Shown: positions 33,620-41,998 of the stretch, one piece after another
Position numbering within the stretch: the first letter of the stretch is position 1
How the letters are laid out: each line of letters begins with the position of its first letter
Source of the DNA: CAWBCR01 sp963787375
GTDB taxonomy: Bacteria > Chloroflexota > Anaerolineae > Aggregatilineales > UBA3940
Length of the DNA stretch: 64,000 nt
Assembly (NCBI GenBank): GCA_963787375.1
Contig: CAWBCR010000013.1
Location: forward strand, 248,001 to 312,000
Reading direction: 5' to 3'
Program-made: the position numbers and the translations under genes
The notes under the pieces: model-generated
What the model saw: only the letters and a program-made list of their open reading frames with translations
What the model was told of the DNA's origin: nothing
The model's database searches: none

Positions 33620-34573
33620 CTATTTCTTCTTTTTCGGTGTCGCCTTTTCCTTCGGCAGCGCCTTGATGCGCTTCACATCGTCCGGCGCCAGCGTGAGCAG
33701 CCTGGCCTTTACCAGCCGGCTGATGAGGCTGCGCCAGATCGGCTCGACCTTGAAGACCTCGGCGAAGATCGGCAGCGCCTCGTCCATGTAACCATGCTCG
33801 GCCAGCGACGCCGCGTACCAGAACTGCGGCTCGCGCGTCCCGACCACCAGCCCGCGCAGGTTGCCGTAATGGGCCCGCGCCTCGGCCATGTTTCCTTCTT
33901 CGACAGCGTGCGTGGCCCGCGCGCGATATTCGTAGCTGCGCTGCACAGTCAACAGCCGCCGCAGCTCGACCAGCGGGTGGTCGTTATCGTCTACCCGCAG
34001 GTTGGTGATAGCATCCCAGTCGAGCGGGTCGTCGGGGCCGGGCACCACCACCAGCGCCGCCGACTGCATGCCGCGAACGTCGCCGCCGGCGTCCTGCGCG
34101 GCTTCGAGCGCCTGCAGCAGCCGCTCGCTGAAATCGCCCACCTTCTTTTCGACTGCCTTGCGATACGCATCGGCCATGGCTTTCCAAACGCCGTCGCTGC
34201 TCAACAGGTTGCCCTGCACGCTGAACTGCTCTCCGCAAATATGTCCCGCGTAGGCCACGCAGCGCGCGCCGGTGTGGGCCGCCACGCGCCCCTGGTTGTC
34301 GATCATCGCCACCTGCCGGATGGCTGCATCCGAATCGGAACAGGTCAGCCCGGCCAGCGCCTGTTCCGCCGATTTGCCCGCACGCATCAGGTCGAGTCCC
34401 AGTTTGCCGTAGCTCGTATCCGTCCATGCCTGCGTCGCCACTGCGCCGACGCCGCGTTCGGCCCAAGGCACGACCGACCCCACAGCGAAGGAGTGGCTTT
34501 GCACGCCGATGCCAAACTGACCGGTGGCAGCGTCCCTCGCGATAATGCTGTACGTGTGCGTCAGACGTTTCAT
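33620..34573 (-). CDS. DUF1028 family protein (Ntn-hydrolase-like)
   Basis: The 317-residue protein begins with MKRLTHTYSIIARDAATGQFGIGVQSHSFAVG-type sequence, and continues with GVGAVATQAWTD, the standard start of DUF1028 proteins, which are predicted Ntn-fold hydrolases. The domain occupies residues 1-215. The C-terminal 100 residues look helical and TPR-like (AEHGYMDEALPIFAEVFKVEP), ending in a Lys-rich tail. Substrate unknown; family members are sometimes near peptidases or amidases. It is a single gene. Confidence 0.85.
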   Translation of the reverse strand: MKRLTHTYSIIARDAATGQFGIGVQSHSFAVGSVVPWAERGVGAVATQAWTDTSYGKLGLDLMRAGKSAEQALAGLTCSDSDAAIRQVAMIDNQGRVAAHTGARCVAYAGHICGEQFSVQGNLLSSDGVWKAMADAYRKAVEKKVGDFSERLLQALEAAQDAGGDVRGMQSAALVVVPGPDDPLDWDAITNLRVDDNDHPLVELRRLLTVQRSYEYRARATHAVEEGNMAEARAHYGNLRGLVVGTREPQFWYAASLAEHGYMDEALPIFAEVFKVEPIWRSLISRLVKARLLTLAPDDVKRIKALPKEKATPKKKK

Positions 34574-34764
34574 GTTGGGCTTCTCCTGCGCGTGGTCCCG
34601 GCTGGCAACCCCCCGCCGAGGTGGCGTGCTAGAAGGGTCCAGCCGCTACTATACTCGCATTTCTTCGCAACTCACGCAAGTGCGGATGCGGCTGTGCGCC
34701 TGTCCTGGCAGTCTGTGGATCCGTGATCGGTGTTCTGAGAGCCGAGGTAGCGGGGGTAGGTGGC

Positions 34765-35823
34765 CTAACTGCTGTCGGTTGGCTCTGGGTCTTCCTCTGG
34801 CGTAGGCAACCGCTTCAGCTCGGCAATGATCGCCGTCAGCACGACCACCACCGGGATCGCGAACAGCGCCCCAAAGATGCCCGCCGCCTCGGCTCCCACG
34901 TACAGCGCGACGATGACCAGCGCCGGGTGCACATCGACCGCTTCGCTGTACAGTTTCGGCTGAATGATGTTGGCCTCGACCTGCGTGATCACTGCATACA
35001 GGATGATCACCCAGATGACCATCACTGGCCGCACCGTCAGCGCGGCCAGCACCGACAGAATAAGCGCCACCACGCCGCCCACAAATGGCACGATCTCCAT
35101 GATCCCGCCGATCACCGCGATGATCAGCGCGAAGGGCACGCCGATGATCAGCAAGCCCGCGCCGTAGGAAATCATGAAAAAGATGATGATCACCAGTTGC
35201 GCGACGACCCAGCGCGACAGCCGCGCCGACGCATTCGACACCACCGCGTCGACCTGGGTGCGGTGTTTCGGCGGCGCCCACGCATTGAGCACGTTCCGTC
35301 CGATTTCCTTGTCGCTCACGAAGAAGAAGGCGAGGATCAGCACCAGCGTCACCGCAATGAACGTGTGCGTCGCGCCACTGGCAGCCCCCACCAGCGCACC
35401 GCCTATGGTCTGCACTGCCTGGCTCAGGTTCTGGGTCAGCGTATCGAGCGAGGGCACAAGCTGTTTGAGGATGGGCACTGCTTCCAGCCGCGCAACTCCC
35501 TCTTCGATCAGGTGCGGCCCATTCAGGATGAACTGCGAGGCTTCCTTATTGATCGCTGAGCCAGTGATCCCGCCCACCAGTCCCAGCAGCCCAAGGATAA
35601 GCACATAGATCACCAGCACCGTCACCCAGCGCGGGATTCGCCAGCGTTCCAGCCAGTTTGCCAGCGGGCGCAGCGCCAGGTTGATCAGGAGCGCGCCGAA
35701 CAGCATGGCGAACACTTCGGCGATCAATGCCGAATACTGGATGATCACCCAAAGTGCCACACCCAGCGCCAGCAACCCGATCCACACCTGCCGGTTTACG
35801 CGGATCTCGGGTAGATTGCCCAT
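34765..35823 (-). CDS. AI-2E family transporter (second copy)
   Basis: This 352-residue membrane protein has about eight helices and the family segments IMEIVPFVGGVVALILS near residue 245 and HPALVIVALYVGAEAAGIFGAL near 300. It is shorter than the 22.6 kb member and lacks its long Arg/Ser tail. The two are not close copies. Substrate is unknown. It is separated from the upstream TPR gene by about 90 bp and from DUF1028 by 190 bp, so it is probably its own unit. Confidence 0.88.
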   Translation of the reverse strand: MGNLPEIRVNRQVWIGLLALGVALWVIIQYSALIAEVFAMLFGALLINLALRPLANWLERWRIPRWVTVLVIYVLILGLLGLVGGITGSAINKEASQFILNGPHLIEEGVARLEAVPILKQLVPSLDTLTQNLSQAVQTIGGALVGAASGATHTFIAVTLVLILAFFFVSDKEIGRNVLNAWAPPKHRTQVDAVVSNASARLSRWVVAQLVIIIFFMISYGAGLLIIGVPFALIIAVIGGIMEIVPFVGGVVALILSVLAALTVRPVMVIWVIILYAVITQVEANIIQPKLYSEAVDVHPALVIVALYVGAEAAGIFGALFAIPVVVVLTAIIAELKRLPTPEEDPEPTDSS

Positions 35824-35911
35824 AGTTGTCTCAGTCTCCTATCCGTATGTGGCAGATCGCTGTGATTCTACCGTGCGTTGCTTGAGTCTCCGCACTGCCC
35901 ATCAGATTCCC

Positions 35912-36988
35912 TTACGCTGCACGATCCGCTTCGAGCTGCGCCAGCCGCGCGCCAAGCGCACCGCTGCTTTCGATGCGCAGCCGCCCGATACGTAATGAGG
36001 CGTCGTCGACCGCCGTCTGCCACACGTCACTGCTCCGGCCAGAGCCTGCCGCCCGCAGCGCCTCGACGCGCCGCAGCGCGAACTCTGCTTCGCTGCGCAG
36101 CCAGCCCAGCCCATCGAGCGTGCCCAGCGCCGCTGCCAGCCAGTTAGCCGCGTCGGCGGGGCTACCCTGCGCCAGCAGCGCCTGTCCTGTCAGCCCTTCC
36201 GCTGTGCCGGCCTGCGCCCGGTTGATCGACCCGCGCGTCACCACGACAACCTGGTCCAGCAGATGCAGGGCTTTGTCGACCCGCTCCAGCGCGAGCAGCG
36301 CCTCGACCATGCCGAGCTGCGCGCCCACCCGCTCGATGGCCATCCCCGGCCCACGATAGCCGTCCATCGCGGCCCGGTAGCTGCCGACGGCCTCCTCGTG
36401 GCGGCCCGCCCAACCGAGCGCGGTCGCGCGAAGGCTGTGCTCGAACGGCTCGGGCCATTCCAGCGTGTGGAGCCCTTCCAGCGCCAGCCGCAGCGCCGCC
36501 TCACCATCACCGCGGACCGCCAGGCAGCGCGCCCGGATGATCGCGAAGCGGGTCCGCACGTCGGGCGGCATGCCGCCCTGCGGCAGCTCGTCGAGCGCGT
36601 CGTTCACGTCGCCGACGTAGCCCGGCCCATCGACCTCCAGCCATGCGCCCAGCAGCGCTTCACGCGCGTACCAGTCCAGCGTGGCCACATGAGATCCGAT
36701 CCGCCGAGCGTGGACCAAGGCCTGCGTGGCCAGCGCCACACCGCGCGCCAGGTCGCCCTGCCAGCCAATCGCTGCGGTGACCGCGTAATAATCGGCCACC
36801 ACCTGCCATGCCGGCTCGCCGAGCGCCTCTGCCAGCCGCCGCACTTCGGGGATTGCATCGAGAGCAACCGCGTAGTCACCCTCGAAGTAGGCCCGGTTCG
36901 CCGCTTCGAAGCCCACCGCCAGCGCGGATTTGCCCTCTGCTTCGAGGCGCGCATATTCGCGACCGAACCACCGTCTCAACGTCGGCAT
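35912..36988 (-). CDS. TPR-like helical repeat protein
   Basis: The 358-residue protein is almost entirely amphipathic helices in tandem pairs of TPR type, for example NRAYFEGDYAVALDAIPEVRRLAEALG, ATALGWAGRHEEAVGSYRAAMDGY and LLALERVDKALHLLDQVV. No DNA-binding, membrane or catalytic motif is visible. It may be a protein-protein scaffold like the ATPase-independent part of MalT-type regulators. It starts 22 bp after proS and so is probably co-transcribed with it. Confidence 0.72.
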   Translation of the reverse strand: MPTLRRWFGREYARLEAEGKSALAVGFEAANRAYFEGDYAVALDAIPEVRRLAEALGEPAWQVVADYYAVTAAIGWQGDLARGVALATQALVHARRIGSHVATLDWYAREALLGAWLEVDGPGYVGDVNDALDELPQGGMPPDVRTRFAIIRARCLAVRGDGEAALRLALEGLHTLEWPEPFEHSLRATALGWAGRHEEAVGSYRAAMDGYRGPGMAIERVGAQLGMVEALLALERVDKALHLLDQVVVVTRGSINRAQAGTAEGLTGQALLAQGSPADAANWLAAALGTLDGLGWLRSEAEFALRRVEALRAAGSGRSSDVWQTAVDDASLRIGRLRIESSGALGARLAQLEADRAA

Positions 36989-37010
36989 GGCGTCAAGTCC
37001 CCCGCCGCGC

Positions 37011-38462
37011 TCAGTACGCCCGCGCGAAGTAAGCCTGCCCCTGCGCCGGCTTGCCGCACACGGTGCAGGTCTTGCCTTTCGGATGCCACTCTTCGTTCAG
37101 GTCCAGCGGGAAGCAGCGCGAGGTGGCCTTCGTCTCTTCCTTGATGCGATCCTCGCATTCAGCCGTGCCGCAGTGCCAGATCAGCGCCCAGCCGTCCTCG
37201 ACGATCTCTTTCAACTCGTCGTACGACTTTGCCGGGTGCATGTGCGCGTCGCGGAATTCGGTCGCCTGCTTGAGCATGTTGCGCTGGATGTCGTTCAGCA
37301 GCCGCGTCACCGTCGGGATCAGGTTCGTCTGCGGCACGAACTGCTTGCCCTCCTTGCCGGGAATATCGCGGCGGGCGAGGGCAACCGTCCCCTTCTCAAG
37401 GTCCTTCGGGCCGACCTCCATGCGGAGCGGCACGCCACGCATCTCCCAGTCGTTGAACCTGTAGCCCGGCGTCAGGCCCTCGCGGGTGTCGATGTGGACG
37501 CGCAGGCCGACGGTGATCAGCGGATCGCACAGGGCGTAGATGGCGTTCATGACGGCGGTGCGCTGCTCGTCCGTCTTGTAGATGGGCACCACGACCACCT
37601 GATAGGGGGCGAGGCGCGGCGGCAGGCGCAGGCCCTGGTCGTCGCCGTGGGCCATGACGACCGCACCCACCATGCGGGTCGAGAGGCCCCACGACGTGGT
37701 CCAGCAGTGCTGGACGGCGTTGTTCTCGTCGGTGAAGGTGATGTCGAACGCCTTGGCGAAGTTCTGGCCCAGGTTGTGCGACGTGCCGGATTGCAGCGCC
37801 CAGGCGTTGCGCATCATGGCCTCGATGGAGTAGGTGGTCACCGCGCCGGCGAACTTCTCCTGATCGGACTTGCGCCCGCGGATCACCGGCAGGGCTGCCT
37901 CGGTCACGGCGAAGTCGGCGTACACGTCGAGCATCTGCATGGTCTCTGCCTGCGCGTCGGCGGCGGTGGCGTGGGCGGTGTGGCCCTCCTGCCACAGGAA
38001 CTCCAGCGTGCGCAGGAACAACCGGGTGCGCATCTCCCAGCGGACGACGTTGGCCCACTGGTTGATCAGCAGCGGCAGGTCGCGGTAGGACTGGATCCAC
38101 TGGGCGAAGGAATGGCCGATGACCGTCTCGGAGGTGGGGCGCACGACCAGCGGCTCCTCCAGCACCTTGCCGCCACCGATGGTGACGACGGCCAGCTCCG
38201 GCGCGAAGCCCTCGACGTGTTCGGCCTCCTTGCTGATGAAGCTCATGGGGATGAAGAGCGGGAAGTAGGCGTTCTGGTGGCCGGTGGCCTTGAAGCGCTT
38301 ATCGAGCCCGCCCTTGATGGCCTCCCACAACTCGTAGCCGTAGGGCTTGATGATCATGCAGCCGCGCACGGGGGCATAATCGGCCAGGTCGGCTTTGAGG
38401 ACAATCTCGTTGTACCAGCGGGAAAAATCCTCGCTCTGTGGGGTCACGCCTTGCGATGCCAT
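37011..38462 (-). CDS. proS: Prolyl-tRNA synthetase, archaeal/eukaryal form
   Basis: This enzyme charges tRNA-Pro in the cytoplasm. The 483-residue protein has class II motif 1 (GYELWEAIKGGLD), motif 2 with RWEMRTRLFLRTLEFLWQEGHTAH and motif 3 (GAVVMAHGDDQGLRLPP). There is no editing insertion between motifs 2 and 3, and the C-terminal zinc-like domain has CGTAEC near residue 436 and CTVCG near 467. This is the shorter archaeal/eukaryal ProS (type 3), not the longer bacterial form. The TPR gene follows. Confidence 0.95.
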   Translation of the reverse strand: MASQGVTPQSEDFSRWYNEIVLKADLADYAPVRGCMIIKPYGYELWEAIKGGLDKRFKATGHQNAYFPLFIPMSFISKEAEHVEGFAPELAVVTIGGGKVLEEPLVVRPTSETVIGHSFAQWIQSYRDLPLLINQWANVVRWEMRTRLFLRTLEFLWQEGHTAHATAADAQAETMQMLDVYADFAVTEAALPVIRGRKSDQEKFAGAVTTYSIEAMMRNAWALQSGTSHNLGQNFAKAFDITFTDENNAVQHCWTTSWGLSTRMVGAVVMAHGDDQGLRLPPRLAPYQVVVVPIYKTDEQRTAVMNAIYALCDPLITVGLRVHIDTREGLTPGYRFNDWEMRGVPLRMEVGPKDLEKGTVALARRDIPGKEGKQFVPQTNLIPTVTRLLNDIQRNMLKQATEFRDAHMHPAKSYDELKEIVEDGWALIWHCGTAECEDRIKEETKATSRCFPLDLNEEWHPKGKTCTVCGKPAQGQAYFARAY

Positions 38463-38519
38463 TGCGCCTCTTCTCTCCTCCGGGTTGATATCGCCCTAGT
38501 TTAGCGCGTTCTGGGCCGG

Positions 38520-38680
38520 GGAGAAAGTGGGTTTCAGCGCCGCGAAAGAGGCGAAAGCGGAAAGGGAGAAAGAGAGGGAAGAAGAGAAGATTAACCGCAA
38601 GGGCGCAAAGGGGAAGAAGAGGAAGAAGATTAGCCGCAGAGATTCGCGGAGGGCGCAGAGGAAGAAGGAAGGGAAGACCA
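38520..38680. repeat. Purine-rich dispersed repeat patch (copy 1)
   Basis: Units like ATTAACCGCAAGGGCGCAAAG (38590) and ATTAGCCGCAGAG...GGAGGGCGCAGAGG (38629-38662) are joined by GGAAGAAG-type runs. The same units recur at 62.3 kb. Short units of this kind are scattered in many environmental bacterial genomes. Confidence 0.7.
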
Positions 38681-39138
38681 GTCGCAAAGAGCCTGGCGAT
38701 GTATTCAGTTTGTGGGTGCCCACGGATGGCTTGTGGCCGGGTGGAACACGACGGGGTGGGGGGCCGAAGCTGTGGGCGCGGCCTCCTGCACACGATGGCC
38801 GCCGAAGCGCGGCAAGCTGCCATCGACCTTCCGAGCGCCTGACTCTCCCGCCGCCGCCTCCGCCTTCAGGCGGGTTGACGATCTCGCGGCGGGCGCGCCG
38901 CAGGCACTCTGATGCGGAATCCCGTGTGACCGATGTCCTTCCTTCTCGCCGCCGAGGCCCCCTGCGCGACAATCCATAGTCTGCGACAGGCGGCGGACGG
39001 GGCGGGCGCGGCGCGGGGGCGCGACGTTGGCGGGCGGCGGGGGGACCATCATTATCCCTCTGCCGTGGGTCCTGCCGCGGGCGTGGCGAGCGCGCGAGCG
39101 CCGGGGTGATCGTGTTTCACCGTTCCGGCGAAACCTGT

Positions 39139-39152
39139 AGAACTTATGTTCT
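39139..39152. promoter_or_regulatory. LexA/SOS-box-like palindrome
   Basis: AGAACTTATGTTCT is a perfect inverted repeat matching GAAC-N4-GTTC, the LexA box of Gram-positive bacteria and reported for Chloroflexi. No intact gene directly follows; the nearest is the ParM-like remnant. Confidence 0.35.
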
Positions 39153-39365
39153 GTAGGTATTGTAGGGTGGAAAGGGGAGAAAGAGTCAAGGGGTTGTTGT
39201 TGATCATCCGTATAACGGGAGGTTAGAGTTTTCAAACGGTCCGGGGAATAGAATTCCCCGGCCAGTATGGCACGCTGCGCGCGCCGAAATGTCCACTAAA
39301 GTGGACAGGAGCGACAGCCGCGCGTGGCAGGCGATTGCGAGCGGTGTGTTCCTCGGCGGGGGCGC

Positions 39366-39636
39366 GAGCTCGACTGTGAGAACGAGGCGCGCGAGGCGAC
39401 CAGTGTGCTGCTCAACCGCATCGCCGAGACCTACCAGCGCGTGGCCGGCGGCGCGCTGCCCTGGGACACCGTCATCCTGACCGGCGGCGGCAGCGCGATG
39501 CTCCACGACCGGCTGCTGCCGCTGCTCGGCCACGAGCACGTCGTCCTGGCCGACGAGCCGGGCAGCATCCACCTGGCCAACGTGCGCGGCGGGCTTGAAG
39601 CTGTGGCGGCTGTACGAGCTGCTGGGGCTGCTATGA
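39366..39636 (+). pseudogene. 3' remnant of a ParM/StbA-like actin-family gene
   Basis: About 75 residues match the C-terminal end of actin-like plasmid-partition ATPases: LLNRIAETYQRVAG, DTVILTGGGSAMLHDRL near the nucleotide site, and SIHLANVRGG. The N-terminal three quarters of the usual 320-350 residues are missing. Near 39588 one extra G appears to shift the frame; without it the protein would read on as GLKLWRLYELLGLL and stop at TGA overlapping the next ATG (ATGA), as in an intact operon. It is therefore both truncated and frameshifted. Confidence 0.65.
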
Positions 39637-39962
39637 GCAGGGTCATCGGCTTCCGGCTGGACCCGGACAACCCGCGTGAGGCGCGGGCGCTCGACGTGCT
39701 GGAGGCGTGGCAGGAGCAGGGCTTCAGCCTGCGCTACGTCCTTACCGAGGCGCTGCTGCGGCTGGACGAGGATGATGCGTCGAATACTGAGAGCGAACTA
39801 CAGGAAGCGCTGGCTCAGCTGAGCCGGCTGCTGGAGGTGCTGCGCGACAGGTCCTACACGGTTCCGGCAGCCCCCGTCGACAACCCATCGCAGCCCGCGC
39901 TGACTGATGCCTTCATCGGCTCGGTCCGGCAGGCCGCCCGCTCGGGGCTGACGCTTGGCTGA
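39633..39962 (+). CDS. Small partner protein of the ParM-like gene
   Basis: The 109-residue protein begins VIGFRLDPDNPREARALDVL, followed by a helix WQEQGFSLRYVLTEALLRLDE and a second helical segment. Its position right after the actin-like remnant with an ATGA overlap suggests an adaptor role like that of ParR, which links ParM filaments to DNA. No ribbon-helix-helix motif is certain. The gene itself appears intact. GC content is like the surroundings. Confidence 0.5.
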   Translation: MSRVIGFRLDPDNPREARALDVLEAWQEQGFSLRYVLTEALLRLDEDDASNTESELQEALAQLSRLLEVLRDRSYTVPAAPVDNPSQPALTDAFIGSVRQAARSGLTLG

Positions 39963-40019
39963 TGCCGGAAGCGAGAGATGCAACAAGGAGGATGTCCAGT
40001 GTGCAGGGACATTCTCCTT

Positions 40020-40137
40020 GCTTGACTGACAAAGTCGAGGCTGTGCATATGGTGGATAGTATCCACATCAGTACTTCGGCCAGCACCATCGTCAGCGGCG
40101 TCGTATTCATAGGTGTGCGTCCCATCACTATCAGCCA
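40020..40137 (-). pseudogene. RHS core fragment, degraded
   Basis: On the minus strand short pieces of an RHS core remain, in different frames: SDGTHTYEYDA, then TPLTMVLAE, then MHSLDFVSQ, which corresponds to LHGLDLIAQ of the main RHS remnant at 41.7 kb. It lies downstream of the putative immunity gene and contains one copy of the 26-bp direct repeat. Confidence 0.55.
40076..40101. repeat. 26-bp exact direct repeat flanking the RHS tip (left copy)
   Basis: It is identical to 41754-41779 and encodes the RHS core motif TPLTMVLA on the minus strand. The two copies bracket the toxin-like tail and the immunity gene. Confidence 0.85.
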
Positions 40138-40205
40138 CTCTCGAAGTGTCAACTCACCTATTTTGAGTTATGAAACTGTGGCTGCCCTACACTCTTCTTG
40201 GTGTA

Positions 40206-40658
40206 CTATCCCCTTTCTCTCAATCTCCTCCTGGCGGCTTCTGCTACCATCGCGACCTCATCGTTGGCGAGTGTCTGCAACACTTCTTTGGGTACCTTTC
40301 TGTTCGTGGCGATTACGTGCCTAACCGTTTCATCTGGATCCTGAGCAAGTTCTACGAACATCTCAGCAGTTAGGCGTCTTACCATTGCAACTGCATGCCG
40401 AACCCGCGAATCAGGATCGCCAAGTAGAACACGGAGGACCGAGACGGGTACAGTCTTATTATGGGCTACCCATATCCTCATGTCAGGATATCTATCTATC
40501 ACATCTATCCAAACGCTTTCCGGGGCGGGCTCATGGGCTGCCCTGGAATACTCCTCTGGATTGTCGCTAAGCCGCAAACGCACGAACTCCTCCGCAGATT
40601 GAATCATTTTCGATACCCCGTCAACTATCGACCGGATCTGATTCTGAGCTCTCGCCAT
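40206..40658 (-). CDS. HEAT-like putative immunity protein of the RHS cassette
   Basis: The 150-residue protein has an N-terminal segment IQSAEEFVRLRLSDNPEEYSRAAHEPAP followed by about three HEAT-like units (WIDVIDRYPDMRIWVAHNKTVPVSVL; RVRHAVAMVRRLTAEMF; TVRHVIATNRKVPKEVL). Small HEAT proteins of this kind are found directly after polymorphic toxin tips, where they neutralise the toxin. It lies 67 bp after the toxin-like reading frame, on the same strand. Base composition here is clearly lower in GC than in the rest of the window, which supports transfer. Toxin pairing is inferred. Confidence 0.7.
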   Translation of the reverse strand: MARAQNQIRSIVDGVSKMIQSAEEFVRLRLSDNPEEYSRAAHEPAPESVWIDVIDRYPDMRIWVAHNKTVPVSVLRVLLGDPDSRVRHAVAMVRRLTAEMFVELAQDPDETVRHVIATNRKVPKEVLQTLANDEVAMVAEAARRRLRERG

Positions 40659-40725
40659 GGAATGAATAGACCCGTCGACCCTTTATGTTTACCTTCAATA
40701 TAATCACCATACTGGTTCGCATCTT

Positions 40726-41070
40726 TTAACCATTGAAGCCCTCTAGGAGTTCTTCGAATACCTTGAATGCGGACCCACCATGCCCTGCTAGGTCTCTAAC
40801 CCACCAGAAATCCGTTGATGGGTCTCGATAGAAGACACCGAATGTCGGATGTGTTGCTATCTTATCAGATTTCTCTGATGTAAGCTGCCACAGCCCTCGT
40901 TCACGGCTATTCGAAGACAGGAAGATGTTATCTTGGGGCGTCCTAGGTTCGAGATACGGGAAGGATTCGCGATACGGCTCCTGCTGTTCCAGCGAGAAGA
41001 TCCACGTGCTCGGGAGTTCGATGCCGGAATCCAATGGTATGTATTCGAATTGATGTTCTTGCTGCATCAA
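40726..41070 (-). CDS. Toxin-like C-terminal tail of the RHS protein, shifted frame
   Basis: The 114-residue frame carries FGVFYRDPSTDFWWVRD followed by AGHGGSAFKVFEE, a compact motif resembling the C-terminal domain of polymorphic RHS toxins; I recall similar WW...GHGGSxxKVF ends but cannot name the family with certainty. It overlaps the RHS core frame at 40943-41070 in a different phase, and a stop lies just upstream in its own frame. A single indel near 41075-41100 would join the two. It may be a toxin piece inactivated by the shift. Confidence 0.55.
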   Translation of the reverse strand: MMQQEHQFEYIPLDSGIELPSTWIFSLEQQEPYRESFPYLEPRTPQDNIFLSSNSRERGLWQLTSEKSDKIATHPTFGVFYRDPSTDFWWVRDLAGHGGSAFKVFEELLEGFNG

Positions 41071-41875
41071 CTCGAATATGAGAAATCAAGAGCTGCGTGT
41101 CTTCAAATATCCTTGGACCGGGTAGGAAATTGTTATTGAGATTCAGATCAAGAGAGAATTCCTGGCACGGAGGAGCATTCAGGGCATCGGCGGTTAGCTT
41201 TGCAGCAATCGCCAAAACGGCGGTGCTGACTGCAGCGCCCAGGATTTGCAGGCCAGCCTCTGCTGGAGCAGTCAATGCTGCAGCCGGACCCGGGAGAGGC
41301 ATGCTAAGAGACAACATCACCTTGCACTGAAACGAATCGGGCTCTGTCTGGCATATGGGGGGTAGTGGAATGCCATACGACAATCCACTTGGGTCAACGT
41401 AGTTGAGTGGATTGGCTGATGCATATAGGTAGGGATTGATCTCCTGCCTCGACGGGTCCATCTGCATGAAGCGCCCCATCGACGGCGCGTAGTACCGCGC
41501 CCGCAGGTACACGAACCCGCTGCTGTCGACTTGCTCGCCGGTCCAGCCGTAGCGCGACGTGCCGGCCCCCACGCTGTCGTAGACCGTGCCGTACGGGTCG
41601 TAGGTCTGCGCCAGCAGCGGGCTGCCCGCCGCGTCGAGCACCTGCCGCACCGAGCCCAGCGCGTCATACATGAAGTACTCGGCCTGCGTCCCATCGCTCT
41701 GCGCGATGAGGTCGAGCCCGTGCAGGTAGGTGATCGTCTCCGTGCCGGTCGTCTCGGCCAGCACCATCGTCAGCGGCGTGGCTGTGTCAAGGATGCAGGT
41801 TGTTAAGGTGCCGGGCGATGTTCGTCCTGCGAGACGCGGTCGCCGTCCCCATTATACGCGCAGGTGGCGGTCGGT
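40943..41875 (-). pseudogene. RHS-family core remnant
   Basis: RHS proteins form large secreted shells that carry a toxic tip. Only the end of the core is present: AYNGDGDRVS near 41865, a frameshift, then TPLTMVLAE, TYLHGLDLIAQ, YDALGSVRQVLD, YDPYG, RYGWTGEQVDSSGFVYLRARYY and NPLNYVDPSG. This is the conserved RHS-associated core terminus that precedes a variable tip. The preceding several hundred to thousand residues are missing. After the core a hydrophobic Ala-rich stretch follows, then the frame runs into sequence without similarity. At least two frame lesions are present. Confidence 0.8.
41754..41779. repeat. 26-bp exact direct repeat flanking the RHS tip (right copy)
   Basis: It matches 40076-40101 base for base and lies in the core segment at the start of the main RHS remnant. 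Confidence 0.85.
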
Positions 41876-41937
41876 GCGGGTTGGGGAACCGGATCGGGGC
41901 GTGGACAGAGGGCGGGATCAGGCGGTATCTTCAAAGG

Positions 41938-41963
41938 GGACGGTGCGAGCCGTCCCCTTGAGA
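41938..41963. terminator. Hairpin between RHS remnant and HtrA gene
   Basis: AAGGGGACGG pairs with CCGTCCCCTT across a 6-nt loop. It lies in a divergent gap, so its role is unclear. Confidence 0.35.
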
Positions 41964-41998
41964 TTCGGGATGACTGGTAACAAGGAGATAGAGCAATC

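Larger units (their letters stand above)
38463..39365. other. About 0.9 kb without a convincing gene
   Basis: The stretch starts with a purine-rich repeat patch and continues with GC-rich sequence whose open frames are low-complexity Arg/Pro/Gly without family features. Near 39139 there is a LexA-box-like palindrome, and the last part precedes a truncated ParM-like remnant. It looks like a rearranged junction. Confidence 0.6.

Noticed and set aside
22634..35823. Quorum-sensing transport by the two AI-2E proteins
   Set aside because: The family name is historical; nothing here (no luxS or AI-2 pathway) supports autoinducer transport.
36930..38504. 524-residue frame opposite proS
   Set aside because: It spans the antisense of proS, with Arg/His/Val-rich low-information sequence and no ribosome site.
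38527..39235. Open frames in the gene-free zone (plus 38527-38979, minus 38705-39235)
   Set aside because: The products are repeat-derived Lys/Glu/Arg runs and Pro/Arg/Gly stretches without any family motif or ribosome site.
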